Positions 26,800 through 34,325 of a DNA stretch of 34,325 bases are shown piece by piece (position 1 is the first letter of the stretch; each line of letters opens with the position of its first letter). The stretch is from Pedosphaera sp. GTDB lineage: Bacteria; Verrucomicrobiota; Verrucomicrobiia; Limisphaerales; F1-12-MAGs170. A model generated the notes under the pieces. That model saw only the letters and a program-made list of their open reading frames with translations. It searched no databases and had not been told where the DNA came from. Where the stretch lies: the NCBI GenBank assembly GCA_009695275.1, contig SIBF01000027.1, positions 1 through 34,325 on the forward strand. Reading direction: 5' to 3'. The position numbers and the translations under genes are program-made.

Positions 26800-27547
26800 G
26801 AGCCCAAGCTAAACGAAGGACCTGGTGAGCGCAACGGAAGCGTGGTATTGCCGCACACGCTCCTGGAAGCTTAATCCTGGAGTTGGATGAGCCGAAAGAA
26901 ACGAAAATGATAAGAGAACCAGGAGGTTGGGTTGAGTGCTGACACCGCCAAGATGCACTCAAATTGGTGAAGGCATCTTCTTCGGCAAAGACCGAATGAC
27001 GTTGCCCGAAGAAGCCGCGCGGCGCTCGAAAAGTGATGAATGAACCATCAGGTAATTGGAGAGTTGATCCTGTCACAAAAACTGGCTGTGAGCCCGTCTG
27101 ACTTAGCGTTTGAGCGCCTGACCCATGTATTGCTCCACCAGGCCTGATCCACCTGAACTGCTGATTTTTGTGAAGCCGACAAACCGTGAATGCCAGCCCG
27201 TCGGCGTCTGAAGGAAGCAGACAGTCTAAAAGGAGCCAGGCATCTCTCTCCACCGGGTTTTTCAGCTCCTTGCCGCCAGTTTTTGCCCCTCGCCCGGACA
27301 ATTACACGGATCGAGGATGAGTGGCGGCTAACTTTGAAAACCAATATGTGAATGGAAATCAGTGACGGTCGAGATTTGTAATTCCCGAGTGCGTTCTTTG
27401 AAATAATTCAGTGAGGGCGAAACGTGGTCGCATTGATCTGGACTTGCGCCCGGGCAATCTCGAACATGCTACGCGAAGTCGGGGCAGTCAGCGTCGGTTC
27501 GCGCGAGTTCAACGCGCTGCCGGCTTTCGCACCCCGAGCCACCGATC
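26800..27547. other. 748-bp gene-poor region
   Basis: The divergent gap between the lipoprotein gene and the CobW-family gene. A 197-codon minus-strand frame (26708-27301) crosses it but overlaps the lipoprotein gene on the same strand, has an odd composition and no recognisable domain, so I do not call it. No tRNA, repeat or clear promoter was recognised. Confidence 0.35.
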
Positions 27548-28579
27548 ATGAAGCAAAAAGAACTCATTCCAGCAACCGTCCTGACTGGTTTTCTCGGAGC
27601 AGGCAAGACCACCCTGCTTAACCGTCTTCTCTCGCAGAATCATGGCTACAAATGCGCCATCATCATCAACGAATTCGGAGCCATCAGCATCGACAATCAA
27701 CTGGTCATCGGCGCTGACGAGGAGATCATCGAACTCTCAAACGGCTGTCTTTGCTGCCGTGTCCGTGCCGACCTCATCAAGTGTCTGACCAACTTGTTCC
27801 AGAAGCAAAAGCGTTTCGATTACGTGTTGATCGAGACGACAGGCCTGGCTGATCCGGGTCCGGTCGCACAGACTTTTGGGATGAAGGATCTCGCAGACAA
27901 ACTCCGGCTCGACGCCGTCGTCACTGTTGCGGACGCCAGGCACCTGGAGAAGGAACTTTTAGACTCCCCTGAAGCCAGTGCTCAGATTGCCTTTGCCGAT
28001 GTGGTCCTCCTGAACAAAATGGACCTCGTTGGCCAGGAGGACTTGGATCGGGTCGAAGCCCGGATTCGCCGGATGAACTCGCTTGCTCTAATTCACCGGA
28101 CTCAGGGATCGGAGATCGAGTTCGGGAAGATTCTAAACATCAAAGCACGCCACATCACGGCTCCCCTGGTGGTTTCCGGAGCGAGAAAGATCGGCCTCAC
28201 CGCGCACCGCGATCACGCCCCTGCCACAGGTGACCAGCACGGTCATCGTGAAGAAGTTCACGAGCACCACCATCATGATGACGCCGTGACTTCAATCTAT
28301 TTTCGCGAGGAGCGTCCTCTGGATCTTCCAAAGCTGGAGCAATGGCTTGGCGATGTGATCAACACGTTGGGACCGACGATTTATCGCAGCAAGGGGATAC
28401 TTCACATCAAAGGGCAGGCGAAGCGTGTCGTCTTCCACGGAGTTCAGATGATGTTCGAGTCCGCGCCTGACCGTTTGTGGAACGTCGCTGAGAAGCGTGA
28501 GAGCCAGCTCGTGTTCATTGGGAAGGATTTGAACGAAACAAAGATACGCGAAGGGTTCGATGCCTGTATTGCAATGTAA
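27548..28579 (+). CDS. CobW/ZNG1-family metal chaperone GTPase
   Basis: A G3E-class P-loop GTPase of 343 residues. Walker A is GFLGAGKTT (14-22), Walker B/G2 region IIINEFGAISIDNQLV, the metal-binding CxCC motif lies in SNGCLCC (64-70), and the G4-like motif is LLNKMDLVG. A His-rich loop (QHGHREEVHEHHHHDD, about 228-243) precedes the CobW C-terminal domain (TSIYFREERPLDLPKLEQWLG, KGILHIKGQAKRVVFHGV). This family delivers zinc, cobalt or other metals to client enzymes using GTP. The His-rich stretch suggests zinc or nickel buffering; no Zur-type site was seen upstream, so metal identity is open. The next gene overlaps its 3' end. Confidence 0.9.
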   Translation: MKQKELIPATVLTGFLGAGKTTLLNRLLSQNHGYKCAIIINEFGAISIDNQLVIGADEEIIELSNGCLCCRVRADLIKCLTNLFQKQKRFDYVLIETTGLADPGPVAQTFGMKDLADKLRLDAVVTVADARHLEKELLDSPEASAQIAFADVVLLNKMDLVGQEDLDRVEARIRRMNSLALIHRTQGSEIEFGKILNIKARHITAPLVVSGARKIGLTAHRDHAPATGDQHGHREEVHEHHHHDDAVTSIYFREERPLDLPKLEQWLGDVINTLGPTIYRSKGILHIKGQAKRVVFHGVQMMFESAPDRLWNVAEKRESQLVFIGKDLNETKIREGFDACIAM

Positions 28580-28913
28580 GTCCTCGTCATCGTGTTCGAG
28601 CGTGAGCGATGGGACGGTTCCCGCTGCCATTCGACCGATCAAGCGACGCGCGAATCTTTTTAGAATGCTGTCGCTCCTCTGGATTTTCCCATCTTCCGGA
28701 GCCCTTTGGATCATCCTGGCGGAGCGTTCAGCATGGCGGCAGGGGCTCACGGTACTTCAGCGGTTGCAGGAGGTAACGCTTGAGCAATGGATTGCCAGCG
28801 CGATCCTGCTGGCGCACGCCGCTTTTTTGTGGTTTGCCCGCCACTACGAGCGGACGGAATCACCTCGACTCCCGGTACCGGACCCCTCCGATTCATTTAA
28901 TCCGCCTTCTTGA
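28560..28913 (+). CDS. Small two-helix membrane protein, hypothetical
   Basis: This 117-codon frame overlaps the end of the CobW-family gene by 20 bp. It has two predicted membrane helices (FRMLSLLWIFPSSGALWIIL and IASAILLAHAAFLWFARHY) separated by a short amphipathic stretch, and a Pro/Ser-rich tail. I do not recognise a family. The unshadowed position between two same-strand genes and the hydrophobic pattern favour a real gene. The first ~25 residues (Ser/Cys-rich) may not be translated if a later start is used. Confidence 0.45.
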   Translation: MPVLQCKSSSSCSSVSDGTVPAAIRPIKRRANLFRMLSLLWIFPSSGALWIILAERSAWRQGLTVLQRLQEVTLEQWIASAILLAHAAFLWFARHYERTESPRLPVPDPSDSFNPPS

Positions 28914-28952
28914 CTTCCCAGTGCAGGAAATCGACTTTGTGCTCACAACATC

Positions 28953-29198
28953 ATGCCACTTTACGAATACGAAATATGCGAGGGCGGCTGCGTGGTCTGC
29001 GGAGGGCGATTTACGCTTCGCCGACCCAGCGAACGTCGAGACCTCAAAGAGTGCCCCGCTTGTAAAAAACCGGTCAGGCGCGTTTTCTCACCTGTCAGTT
29101 CACCGATGAAACTCAAGCCGCTCTCAATCTCAGACGCCAAGAAGTCCGGTTTCACCGTCTTGAAGAAAGTGGGCAAAGGTGAGTACGAGCGGCAATAG
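28953..29198 (+). CDS. FmdB-type zinc-ribbon protein
   Basis: The 81-residue protein begins MPLYEYE, the characteristic start of the FmdB/CxxC_CxxC_SSSS family, and has two cysteine pairs (CVVC and CPAC) for one zinc, with an extra upstream Cys in ICEGGC. The spacing in the first knuckle is slightly longer than usual. Basic residues and KKSGFTVLKKVG follow. Members are called regulatory proteins, but their function is poorly known. Closeness to a CobW-family metal chaperone hints at zinc handling, which is inference. Confidence 0.8.
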   Translation: MPLYEYEICEGGCVVCGGRFTLRRPSERRDLKECPACKKPVRRVFSPVSSPMKLKPLSISDAKKSGFTVLKKVGKGEYERQ

Positions 29199-29345
29199 CC
29201 CTGCGTTGGGATGACCGTGATATGCGCGAAACTCTTTCAACGGTAGCCGGTCTATCCTTTATGCTGAAGAAAGAACTCAGGATCTCAATCGACCAGTTTG
29301 CCCTCGCAAATCCGGGTTTGGTATTCCCAATATGAGCCACAAACC

Positions 29346-31283
29346 ATGAGCGAACTGCAAACCATCGAGGAGTTGTTGCAACGCACGGCAAGCCGCCGGC
29401 GCATGCAGCAAGGTTGGCGCGGGCTTTGGCAGGGTTTCCTTGTTGGCGCGATCATCTGGCTGGCGGCCCTGGCCCTCTACAAAGTGGCACCAGTTCCAAC
29501 TGTCACTCTCGGCCTTGCCGGGGTCTTCGCCGGTCTCGCGATGACCGTCGGTTTCATCGTCGGGTGGTCGCGGAAATTCTCCATGGCGCAGGCGGCACGC
29601 TGGCTCGATTCTCAACAGGGACTAAAGGAACGCCTTAGCACAGCCCTGGAAATTTCACACGGCAAGACCTCAGAAGAATGGAAGACTCTTGTTGTCACTG
29701 ACGCCGTCCAATGCCTTCCAGAAGTCAATCCCTCTCAACTCCTGCCCTGGCGGCTTCCAAGAGCAGCTCGATGGAGCGTCCTCGTGCTGGCGGTCGCGGC
29801 GGGCCTTGGCTTTGTGCCGGAATACAGAACTCAAAAGTTCGTTCAACGCCGACGAGATGCCGATGCCATAAAAGAGAGCGGCCAGCGCCTTCTCGAACTC
29901 GCCCGGCGCAATCTCGAAGCGCGGCCACCCGCGCTCGAAACCACGCGCCAGTCCCTCGAAAACGTCGCCGAACTCGGTGATCATCTCGCGAAAGCCCAGC
30001 TCACCCGCGCCGAAGCGCTGAAGGATTTGTCGAGTGTCGCCGAGAAGCTCAAGGAACAAGTGCGCGAACTTGGCAGGAATCCCGCCTTTCAATCCATGGA
30101 AAAAGCCGCGCGAAGCGTCGAGCGCGGCGGGACTCCCGGTTCCGCCGAACTCCAGAAGCAGATCGATTCGCTCCAAAAGGCTCTAAGCGATCAAGCGAAA
30201 GAGCCAAATGCTCTCGATAAGTTCAAGAAGGACGTTCAAAGCGCTCGGGAAACTGCGGCGAACATGCCGGACAAAGATTCTCCCGGTGGAGCGGAAGCGG
30301 CGGAAAAGCTCGCCCAAACTCTCTCCAATCTTTCGCGTCAAGCCACGGACATGGGGCTTTCACTTCCCGCTCTCGAAGAAGCCATCGCCGCGCTGGCAGC
30401 CAGCCAGACGGATCAACTGGTGCGCGATTTGAAGACCACGGAGATCGAACTCGACAAGTTGCAGGCAATGGCAAAGGCGCTCAAGGAACTCCAGGCTCAG
30501 GCTGACAAGGTCGGCAAGGATTTACCCGAGCAGCTTGAGTTCGGACAGGCGGAAGCGGCGCAGTCCACGCTGGGTCGAATGGCAGAGAAGTTGGAGAAGG
30601 CGGGTCTCGACTCGGAAGAACTCAAACGCCTCGCCGAAGAGATTGGCCGCGCCATTCATCCAGCCAGCCAGTACGGGAAAGTCTCTCAACTCCTCAAACA
30701 GGCATCTCAGAAAATGGAAGGCGGACAAAAGAGTGATGCCGCCAAGGATCTCAATGACGCCGCGAAGGAGCTCCAAAGCTTGATGAAGGAGATGGGCGAT
30801 GCGCAGTCCATGATGGCCTCGTTGGATGCTCTTCAACAGGCGCAGATGGCCATCGCCAACGGCCAGGCTTGGAGCCAGTCGAAGTCAGCACCGCGCGCTG
30901 GCCGGGGTGGTGGTGTCGGTCAAGGAGTCGGCGCCTGGGCTGAGAATGAAGGCCGCCTCATGGACATCAATGACATCAAGGATCGCTGGGACAACTCAGG
31001 TGTGGTCCGTGAAGATCAGGATCCACGTGGCATCGCCGATCGCGGCGATGCACAGCTCGCAGACAATCTTGCTCCCACAAAGATCAAAGGCCAGATCAAG
31101 CCTGGTGGTCCCATGCCGAGCATCACACTCAAGGGAGTAAGCATCAAAGGCATGAGCCGGGTGCAAGTCGAGGAGGCTTCCACCGCTGCGCAGAGCGCCG
31201 CGCAAAGCGCACTCAGCCAGGAGCAGGTGCCCCGCGCCTATCGCGGCGCCGTGCGTGATTACTTTGATGATTTGAAGAAATAG
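29346..31283 (+). CDS. Large coiled-coil membrane protein of a MoxR locus
   Basis: The ATG at 29346 (MSELQTIEELLQRT) is preferred; the track start is a TTG 16 codons upstream. Of 645 residues, the first ~85 hold two membrane helices (GFLVGAIIWLAALALYKVA, VTLGLAGVFAGLAMTVGFIVGW) and a third lies near 150 (WSVLVLAVAAGLGFV). About 380 residues of charged Ala/Leu/Lys/Glu-rich coiled coil follow, then a Gly-rich spacer (AGRGGGVGQGVGAW) and a conserved-looking tail ending VPRAYRGAVRDYFDDL. The family is not named with certainty, but proteins of this layout precede moxR genes in related bacteria. It may be a membrane platform or substrate for MoxR. Confidence 0.75.
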   Translation: MSELQTIEELLQRTASRRRMQQGWRGLWQGFLVGAIIWLAALALYKVAPVPTVTLGLAGVFAGLAMTVGFIVGWSRKFSMAQAARWLDSQQGLKERLSTALEISHGKTSEEWKTLVVTDAVQCLPEVNPSQLLPWRLPRAARWSVLVLAVAAGLGFVPEYRTQKFVQRRRDADAIKESGQRLLELARRNLEARPPALETTRQSLENVAELGDHLAKAQLTRAEALKDLSSVAEKLKEQVRELGRNPAFQSMEKAARSVERGGTPGSAELQKQIDSLQKALSDQAKEPNALDKFKKDVQSARETAANMPDKDSPGGAEAAEKLAQTLSNLSRQATDMGLSLPALEEAIAALAASQTDQLVRDLKTTEIELDKLQAMAKALKELQAQADKVGKDLPEQLEFGQAEAAQSTLGRMAEKLEKAGLDSEELKRLAEEIGRAIHPASQYGKVSQLLKQASQKMEGGQKSDAAKDLNDAAKELQSLMKEMGDAQSMMASLDALQQAQMAIANGQAWSQSKSAPRAGRGGGVGQGVGAWAENEGRLMDINDIKDRWDNSGVVREDQDPRGIADRGDAQLADNLAPTKIKGQIKPGGPMPSITLKGVSIKGMSRVQVEEASTAAQSAAQSALSQEQVPRAYRGAVRDYFDDLKK

Positions 31284-31365
31284 GCGTCTCAGTTTCGAAG
31301 CGTGCTCAACGAAAAAGACTGGAGAACCCTTCGACGATTTATCTGTTCAACAACTCAATCGTTTC

Positions 31366-32367
31366 ATGAACACCGAAACTCAAATTCAATCCTTCCGCCA
31401 AACCTACTCCGCGCTCCGTGACGAAATCGGCAAGGTTATTGTTGGCCACAATGAAATCGTCGAGGGCACACTTATCTCGTTGTTCGCTGGGGGGCACATC
31501 CTGCTCGAAGGCGTTCCGGGCCTCGGCAAAACGCTGCTCGTCCGAACCCTCAGCGAAGTGCTGGACCTGTCATTCAACCGCATCCAGTTCACGCCGGACC
31601 TGATGCCGGCGGACATTCTAGGAACAAACCTTGTCAACGAGACACCCGAGGGAAGGCGCGAATTTCAGTTTCAGCGCGGCCCGATCTTCGCCCATCTGGT
31701 TCTCGCCGACGAAATCAACCGCGCCACCCCGAAGACTCAATCGGCACTCCTCGAAGCCATGCAGGAGAAGCAGGTCACGGCTGGTGGGGAGATTCGGAAA
31801 CTGGCTGAACCGTTCTTCGTCTTCGCCACGCAAAACCCGATCGATCAGGAGGGAACTTATCCGCTGCCCGAAGCGCAGTTGGACCGCTTTTTCTTCAAAC
31901 TGGTGGTCGGCTACCCTTCAGCGGCGGACTTGACAGAAGTGCTCAACCGCACGACCGAGGGGATCAAGCCACAAGTCAACAGGGTCTTGGATGGTGCCGG
32001 CTTGATCGAATGGATGCGCCTTGTCCGGCAGGTTCCGGTGGCCACGCACGTCAAGGATTACGCAGTCCGGCTGACACTCGCCACTCATCCCAAGACTGAG
32101 ACAGCGCTCCCAATTGCAAATCAGTACCTTCGCTTCGGCAGCAGTCCGCGTGGAGCACAATGCTTGATTCTCGGCAGCAAAGTCCGCGCACTCATCCAGG
32201 GCCGGTTCAATGTCAGCTTCGACGATATTGATGCCATCATCCGCCCGACGCTGCGCCACCGCCTCATCCTGAACTTCGAAGCCGAGGCTGAAGGCATGAC
32301 CACGGATCATGTGATTGATCAGGTGGTGAAGGAGGTGCCGAGGATGGCGGAGACCGTGAATGTATAA
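31366..32367 (+). CDS. MoxR-family AAA+ ATPase
   Basis: A 333-residue AAA+ protein. Walker A is GVPGLGKT (49-56), Walker B LVLADEINRA (111-120), with the MoxR signatures PKTQSALLEAMQE, FATQNPIDQEGTYPLPEAQLDRF and a C-terminal lid domain (FGSSPRGAQCLILGSK). MoxR ATPases act as chaperones that insert metals or activate client complexes, usually with VWA-domain proteins encoded nearby. The typical downstream DUF58 and VWA genes are absent; instead an unrelated small membrane protein overlaps its stop. It follows the coiled-coil gene by 82 bp and is probably cotranscribed with it. Confidence 0.93.
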   Translation: MNTETQIQSFRQTYSALRDEIGKVIVGHNEIVEGTLISLFAGGHILLEGVPGLGKTLLVRTLSEVLDLSFNRIQFTPDLMPADILGTNLVNETPEGRREFQFQRGPIFAHLVLADEINRATPKTQSALLEAMQEKQVTAGGEIRKLAEPFFVFATQNPIDQEGTYPLPEAQLDRFFFKLVVGYPSAADLTEVLNRTTEGIKPQVNRVLDGAGLIEWMRLVRQVPVATHVKDYAVRLTLATHPKTETALPIANQYLRFGSSPRGAQCLILGSKVRALIQGRFNVSFDDIDAIIRPTLRHRLILNFEAEAEGMTTDHVIDQVVKEVPRMAETVNV

Positions 32368-33100
32368 CAATAAAAGAGGCATGTCATCGGACAAGTCTTT
32401 TGTAGGGAAGGTTGAAGAGGCCGTTGACGATCTCAACAAGGTTCGCAAACGAAAGCCTTGGTTGTTTTTTCTCATAGTGGCAGGACTCTTTGGGTTCGCG
32501 GCGCTTTACGTTTTCGAGAAATTCTGGGGCATTCCTAGATTAAAGGAGCAAATATCCGTGCAAAAGGAAGAAATGAGTGAGTTGAAGCGTGATCGCGATG
32601 CGAAGGCAAACCAACTCGCCCCTTTTCTTGCCTTTGCGAGCAAGCAATTTCCAAATCAAACCGAACCAGAGAGGCTTGGGAAACTGTTACAACAAATCGA
32701 GGAAGCCACGGCTCAAATGAAGCAAATCGGCGACTCGCTTCCGCGCCCAAGAAGGATAGCGGACGGAAACGCTCAAACAATCGTTACGCTCCTTAGTCAA
32801 GCTCCGAAGTTTTCTGTCACCATTACATACGAGAGTAGTCAACGAGACGCTGAAGGACTAGCCAACCAGTTACGGTCCATTTTTGAAAAAGGAGGGTGGC
32901 AGGTCAAAGGACCTCAACCTGCGATGATCATTTTGAGCGGTTCGCAACCGTCTTTTCAAATCAGCGTCAAGGAAATGCCTCCAAGTTCGGTGCAACGTGT
33001 ATTGTCCGAACTTTTCGATTCATTGCACCTGAAAAGAGCCATCGCCAAGAAAACTGACATCCCCACGAACGAGCTGAGTATTTACGTCGGCCACCAATAG
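32360..33100 (+). CDS. Single-pass membrane protein, hypothetical
   Basis: The frame overlaps the moxR stop by 8 bp. A second ATG at 32381 (MSSDKSFVG) is an equally plausible start, making the protein 239 residues. After a short cytosolic part comes one membrane helix (WLFFLIVAGLFGFAALYVF, about 34-53), a coiled coil (LKEQISVQKEEMSELKRDRD) and an alpha/beta-looking C-terminal domain (FSVTITYESSQRDAEGLANQL, GGWQVKGPQPAMIILSG). I do not recognise a family. It looks AT-richer than its neighbours and stands where DUF58 would be expected, so it may be an acquired gene. Signalling or membrane-sensor roles are possible but unsupported. Confidence 0.65.
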   Translation: MYNNKRGMSSDKSFVGKVEEAVDDLNKVRKRKPWLFFLIVAGLFGFAALYVFEKFWGIPRLKEQISVQKEEMSELKRDRDAKANQLAPFLAFASKQFPNQTEPERLGKLLQQIEEATAQMKQIGDSLPRPRRIADGNAQTIVTLLSQAPKFSVTITYESSQRDAEGLANQLRSIFEKGGWQVKGPQPAMIILSGSQPSFQISVKEMPPSSVQRVLSELFDSLHLKRAIAKKTDIPTNELSIYVGHQ

Positions 33101-33239
33101 TCTCTGGCATGAAACAACCGGAATTCCTTGTAGATTCTTCTCTCAGCTCGATGGTCACGGGTCACTCGCTGCGCGCTTCGGTCTTCCAGGACGCGCAAGA
33201 GAAGTTCCGATCGTGCATTGCTGGGTGGAGTAAGTTTGA

Positions 33240-33720
33240 GGCCACGCCCGTCCTCACCCCAACCCTCTCCCCCAGGAGAGGGAGAATCCTCTGCCGCGTG
33301 TTGAGTTATCGAACGCCGCCCGTCCTTCGTTCGCCGTCTCCTACTAGCCGACAACCAGCGGTGACGGGCAATTCGACGTTTGAAATTTCTGAGCGCATCC
33401 GCTCGCTGTTCCCTCTCCCCGGGGGAGAGGGTCAGGGTGAGGGCGAGCGCTACACTAATTTAAACGCCAAACTGGTCCTGGGCCGGGTTGTTGAGTTTGT
33501 TGCCACGCCCGCCCTCACCCCAGCCCTCTCCCCCAGGAGAGGGAGAAACGTTCACCGCGCGTTGAGTCATTGGAAGCTGCAGGTTCTCGGTTCGCAGTCT
33601 TCCACAAAACACAGCCCGGTGGTGATAGAGCGTTTCCCCCCCATTCCGCCTGTACCGCTCGATTGCAGTTCCCTCTCCCCGGGGGAGAGGGTGAGCGAGA
33701 GGGTGAGCGTTTCACTAAAT
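33240..33720. repeat. Two copies of a ~220-bp element with palindromic ends
   Basis: Copy 1 (about 33240-33461) and copy 2 (about 33501-33720) share their outlines. Each begins GCCACGCCCG(T/C)CCTCACCCC and CCCTCTCCCCCAGGAGAGGG, has a diverged middle (GCGYGTTGAGTYAT-like), and ends with CCCTCTCCCCGGGGGAGAGGG, GGTGAGSG-type sequence and a CACTAA(A/T)T box. The left end is a near inverted copy of the right end, so each element can fold on itself. A third left-end-like fragment (CCGCCCTCACCCCGGCCCC) lies at 34179-34197, beyond the DUF559 gene. This looks like a MITE- or REP-type repeat without its own coding capacity. It follows 33100 directly and occupies an otherwise gene-free stretch. Confidence 0.75.
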
Positions 33721-34125
33721 TGTTTCCTTCCCTCCAACCTCCGGCGGCGCCATCGGCTTCGTGTAGTGAGGCGCAGGATGCGGCGCGCGTTCTTGAAGCG
33801 CATTGAAAATTGCATCCCGCACGAGCTGTTTTTCCCGCCGCAATTGCCAGTTCCAAAAGCGAAGTTCCTTTATTCCCATCGAGGCGAGAAACTTCGTCCG
33901 CTCGGCGTCGTGCACCTGTTGATCTGGTTGCCCGTGGTGCCCGCCATCGAGCTCGATGGAGAGGCTTGCCTCACGGCAGTAGAAGTCGAGGGAGTATGCG
34001 CCAATAGGAAATTGACGACGAAACTTGTATGCGCTGAACCGCCGGTCGCGCAACCAGCTCCATACGAGTTTTTCAGCCCAGGTCTGCTTCTTGCGCAAGG
34101 TGCGTGTGAGCGCTGTATCGGGCAT
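33715..34125 (-). CDS. DUF559-domain endonuclease-like protein
   Basis: I start at the ATG for MPDTALTRTLRKKQTWAE; the track start adds 20 residues. The 136-residue protein has the DUF559 pattern, related to very-short-patch-repair (Vsr)-type PD-(D/E)xK nucleases: AEKLVWSWLRDRRFSAYKFRRQFPIG (helix and basic strand), YSLDFYC (Asp), LSIELDGGHH (E-x-D) and LRFWNWQL. The catalytic acidic residues appear intact. The last ~25 residues are Pro-rich and reach into the repeat copy to the left (KPMAPPEVGGKETI), so the repeat may have reshaped the C-terminus. It is isolated and flanked by repeat ends; its biological role is unknown. Confidence 0.8.
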   Translation of the reverse strand: MPDTALTRTLRKKQTWAEKLVWSWLRDRRFSAYKFRRQFPIGAYSLDFYCREASLSIELDGGHHGQPDQQVHDAERTKFLASMGIKELRFWNWQLRREKQLVRDAIFNALQERAPHPAPHYTKPMAPPEVGGKETI

Positions 34126-34211
34126 GTCGGAAATGTTCTCTGTTTTGAGTGGGATGAAAAGAATAGTGTTTACTTCCGCCCTCACCCCGGCCCCACTGCC
34201 ATTGAATTAGA

Positions 34212-34239
34212 TTGCAAGTGGTTTATAGTTAGATATTTA
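34212..34239 (+). promoter_or_regulatory. Weak candidate promoter near the window end
   Basis: TTGCAA (34212-34217) and TATTTA (34234-34239) are 16 nt apart in an AT-rich segment that contrasts with the GC-rich flank. They precede the partial frame at 34278. Low confidence: such pairs arise by chance in AT-rich DNA. Confidence 0.2.
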
Positions 34240-34277
34240 CATTGTACAAATTGGACTGCGCACCTATTAGCCTTGGG

Positions 34278-34325
34278 ATGCGAACAATTCTGCATGATAT
34301 TCCTGAGCATCTCATCATCCTTGTC
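34278..34325 (+). CDS. Possible 5' end of a gene cut by the window
   Basis: An ATG at 34278 opens a frame (MRTILHDIPEHLIILV) that stays open to the last base. The 16 visible codons are too few to identify anything. It is listed because an AT-rich promoter-like stretch lies upstream and no other gene explains this end of the window. Confidence 0.2.
   Translation, partial: MRTILHDIPEHLIILV

Noticed and set aside
26068-26874. 268-codon plus-strand ORF
   Set aside because: Antisense to the TPR/LysM lipoprotein gene, which has a lipobox and clear domains.
26708-27301. 197-codon minus-strand ORF
   Set aside because: Overlaps the lipoprotein gene by 92 bp on the same strand and has no signal, domain or coding-like pattern; left as unassigned intergenic DNA.

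Overview
The window looks like a chromosomal stretch from a Verrucomicrobiota bacterium, probably near Limisphaerales/Pedosphaera. This is an inference from gene content and style: a planctomycete/verrucomicrobial-type cytochrome plus DUF1587 gene next to a DUF1552 gene, a VTC-domain/DUF4956 pair, many intergenic palindromic repeats, and moderately GC-rich coding DNA. No rRNA, tRNA, phage or CRISPR array was recognised.

Layout, left to right. (1) 1-1925: a truncated DUF2911 gene followed by about 1.3 kb of non-coding DNA holding a 41-bp tandem repeat and a triplicated ~151-bp stem-loop unit. (2) 1926-7262: a Tat-exported metallophosphoesterase, then a sulfate-activation cluster cysQ-cysD-cysNC, which makes APS and PAPS and removes PAP. 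(3) 7467-9165, minus strand: an orphan PD-(D/E)xK-like protein and a VapBC-type toxin-antitoxin pair with a possibly leaderless promoter. (4) 9286-10868, minus: a compact cupin - glutaredoxin - lipA operon. (5) 10980-13097: a decayed pair in which the 5' half of a cytochrome c/DUF1587 gene is joined by an apparent deletion to the 3' part of a DUF1552 gene, with further frameshifts. (6) 13146-15797, minus: a tightly coupled three-gene operon of a VTC-type polyphosphate polymerase domain protein, a DUF4956 membrane protein and an HlyD-like periplasmic adaptor. This is the best candidate for an undescribed system. (7) 16142-20434: ftsH, rpe and a phosphoglucomutase/phosphomannomutase gene. (8) 20505-22028, minus: an exported subtilase fused to a secretin-N-like domain, followed by a broken transposase-like relic. 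(9) 23019-25558: an N-terminally short rho, a WYL regulator and a GYD protein. (10) 25873-29198: a TPR/LysM lipoprotein, a CobW-family GTPase with a His-rich stretch, a small membrane protein and an FmdB-type zinc ribbon. (11) 29346-33100: a large coiled-coil membrane protein, a MoxR AAA+ ATPase and a small AT-richer membrane protein. (12) 33240-34325: a pair of ~220-bp repeat elements with palindromic ends, a DUF559 nuclease-like gene, and possibly the start of a gene running off the window.

Housekeeping functions (ftsH, rho, rpe, lipA, cysDNC) are interleaved with decaying genes and repeats, so this is a core chromosome peppered with accessory scars rather than a single mobile island. All functional names come from motif reading without database searches.
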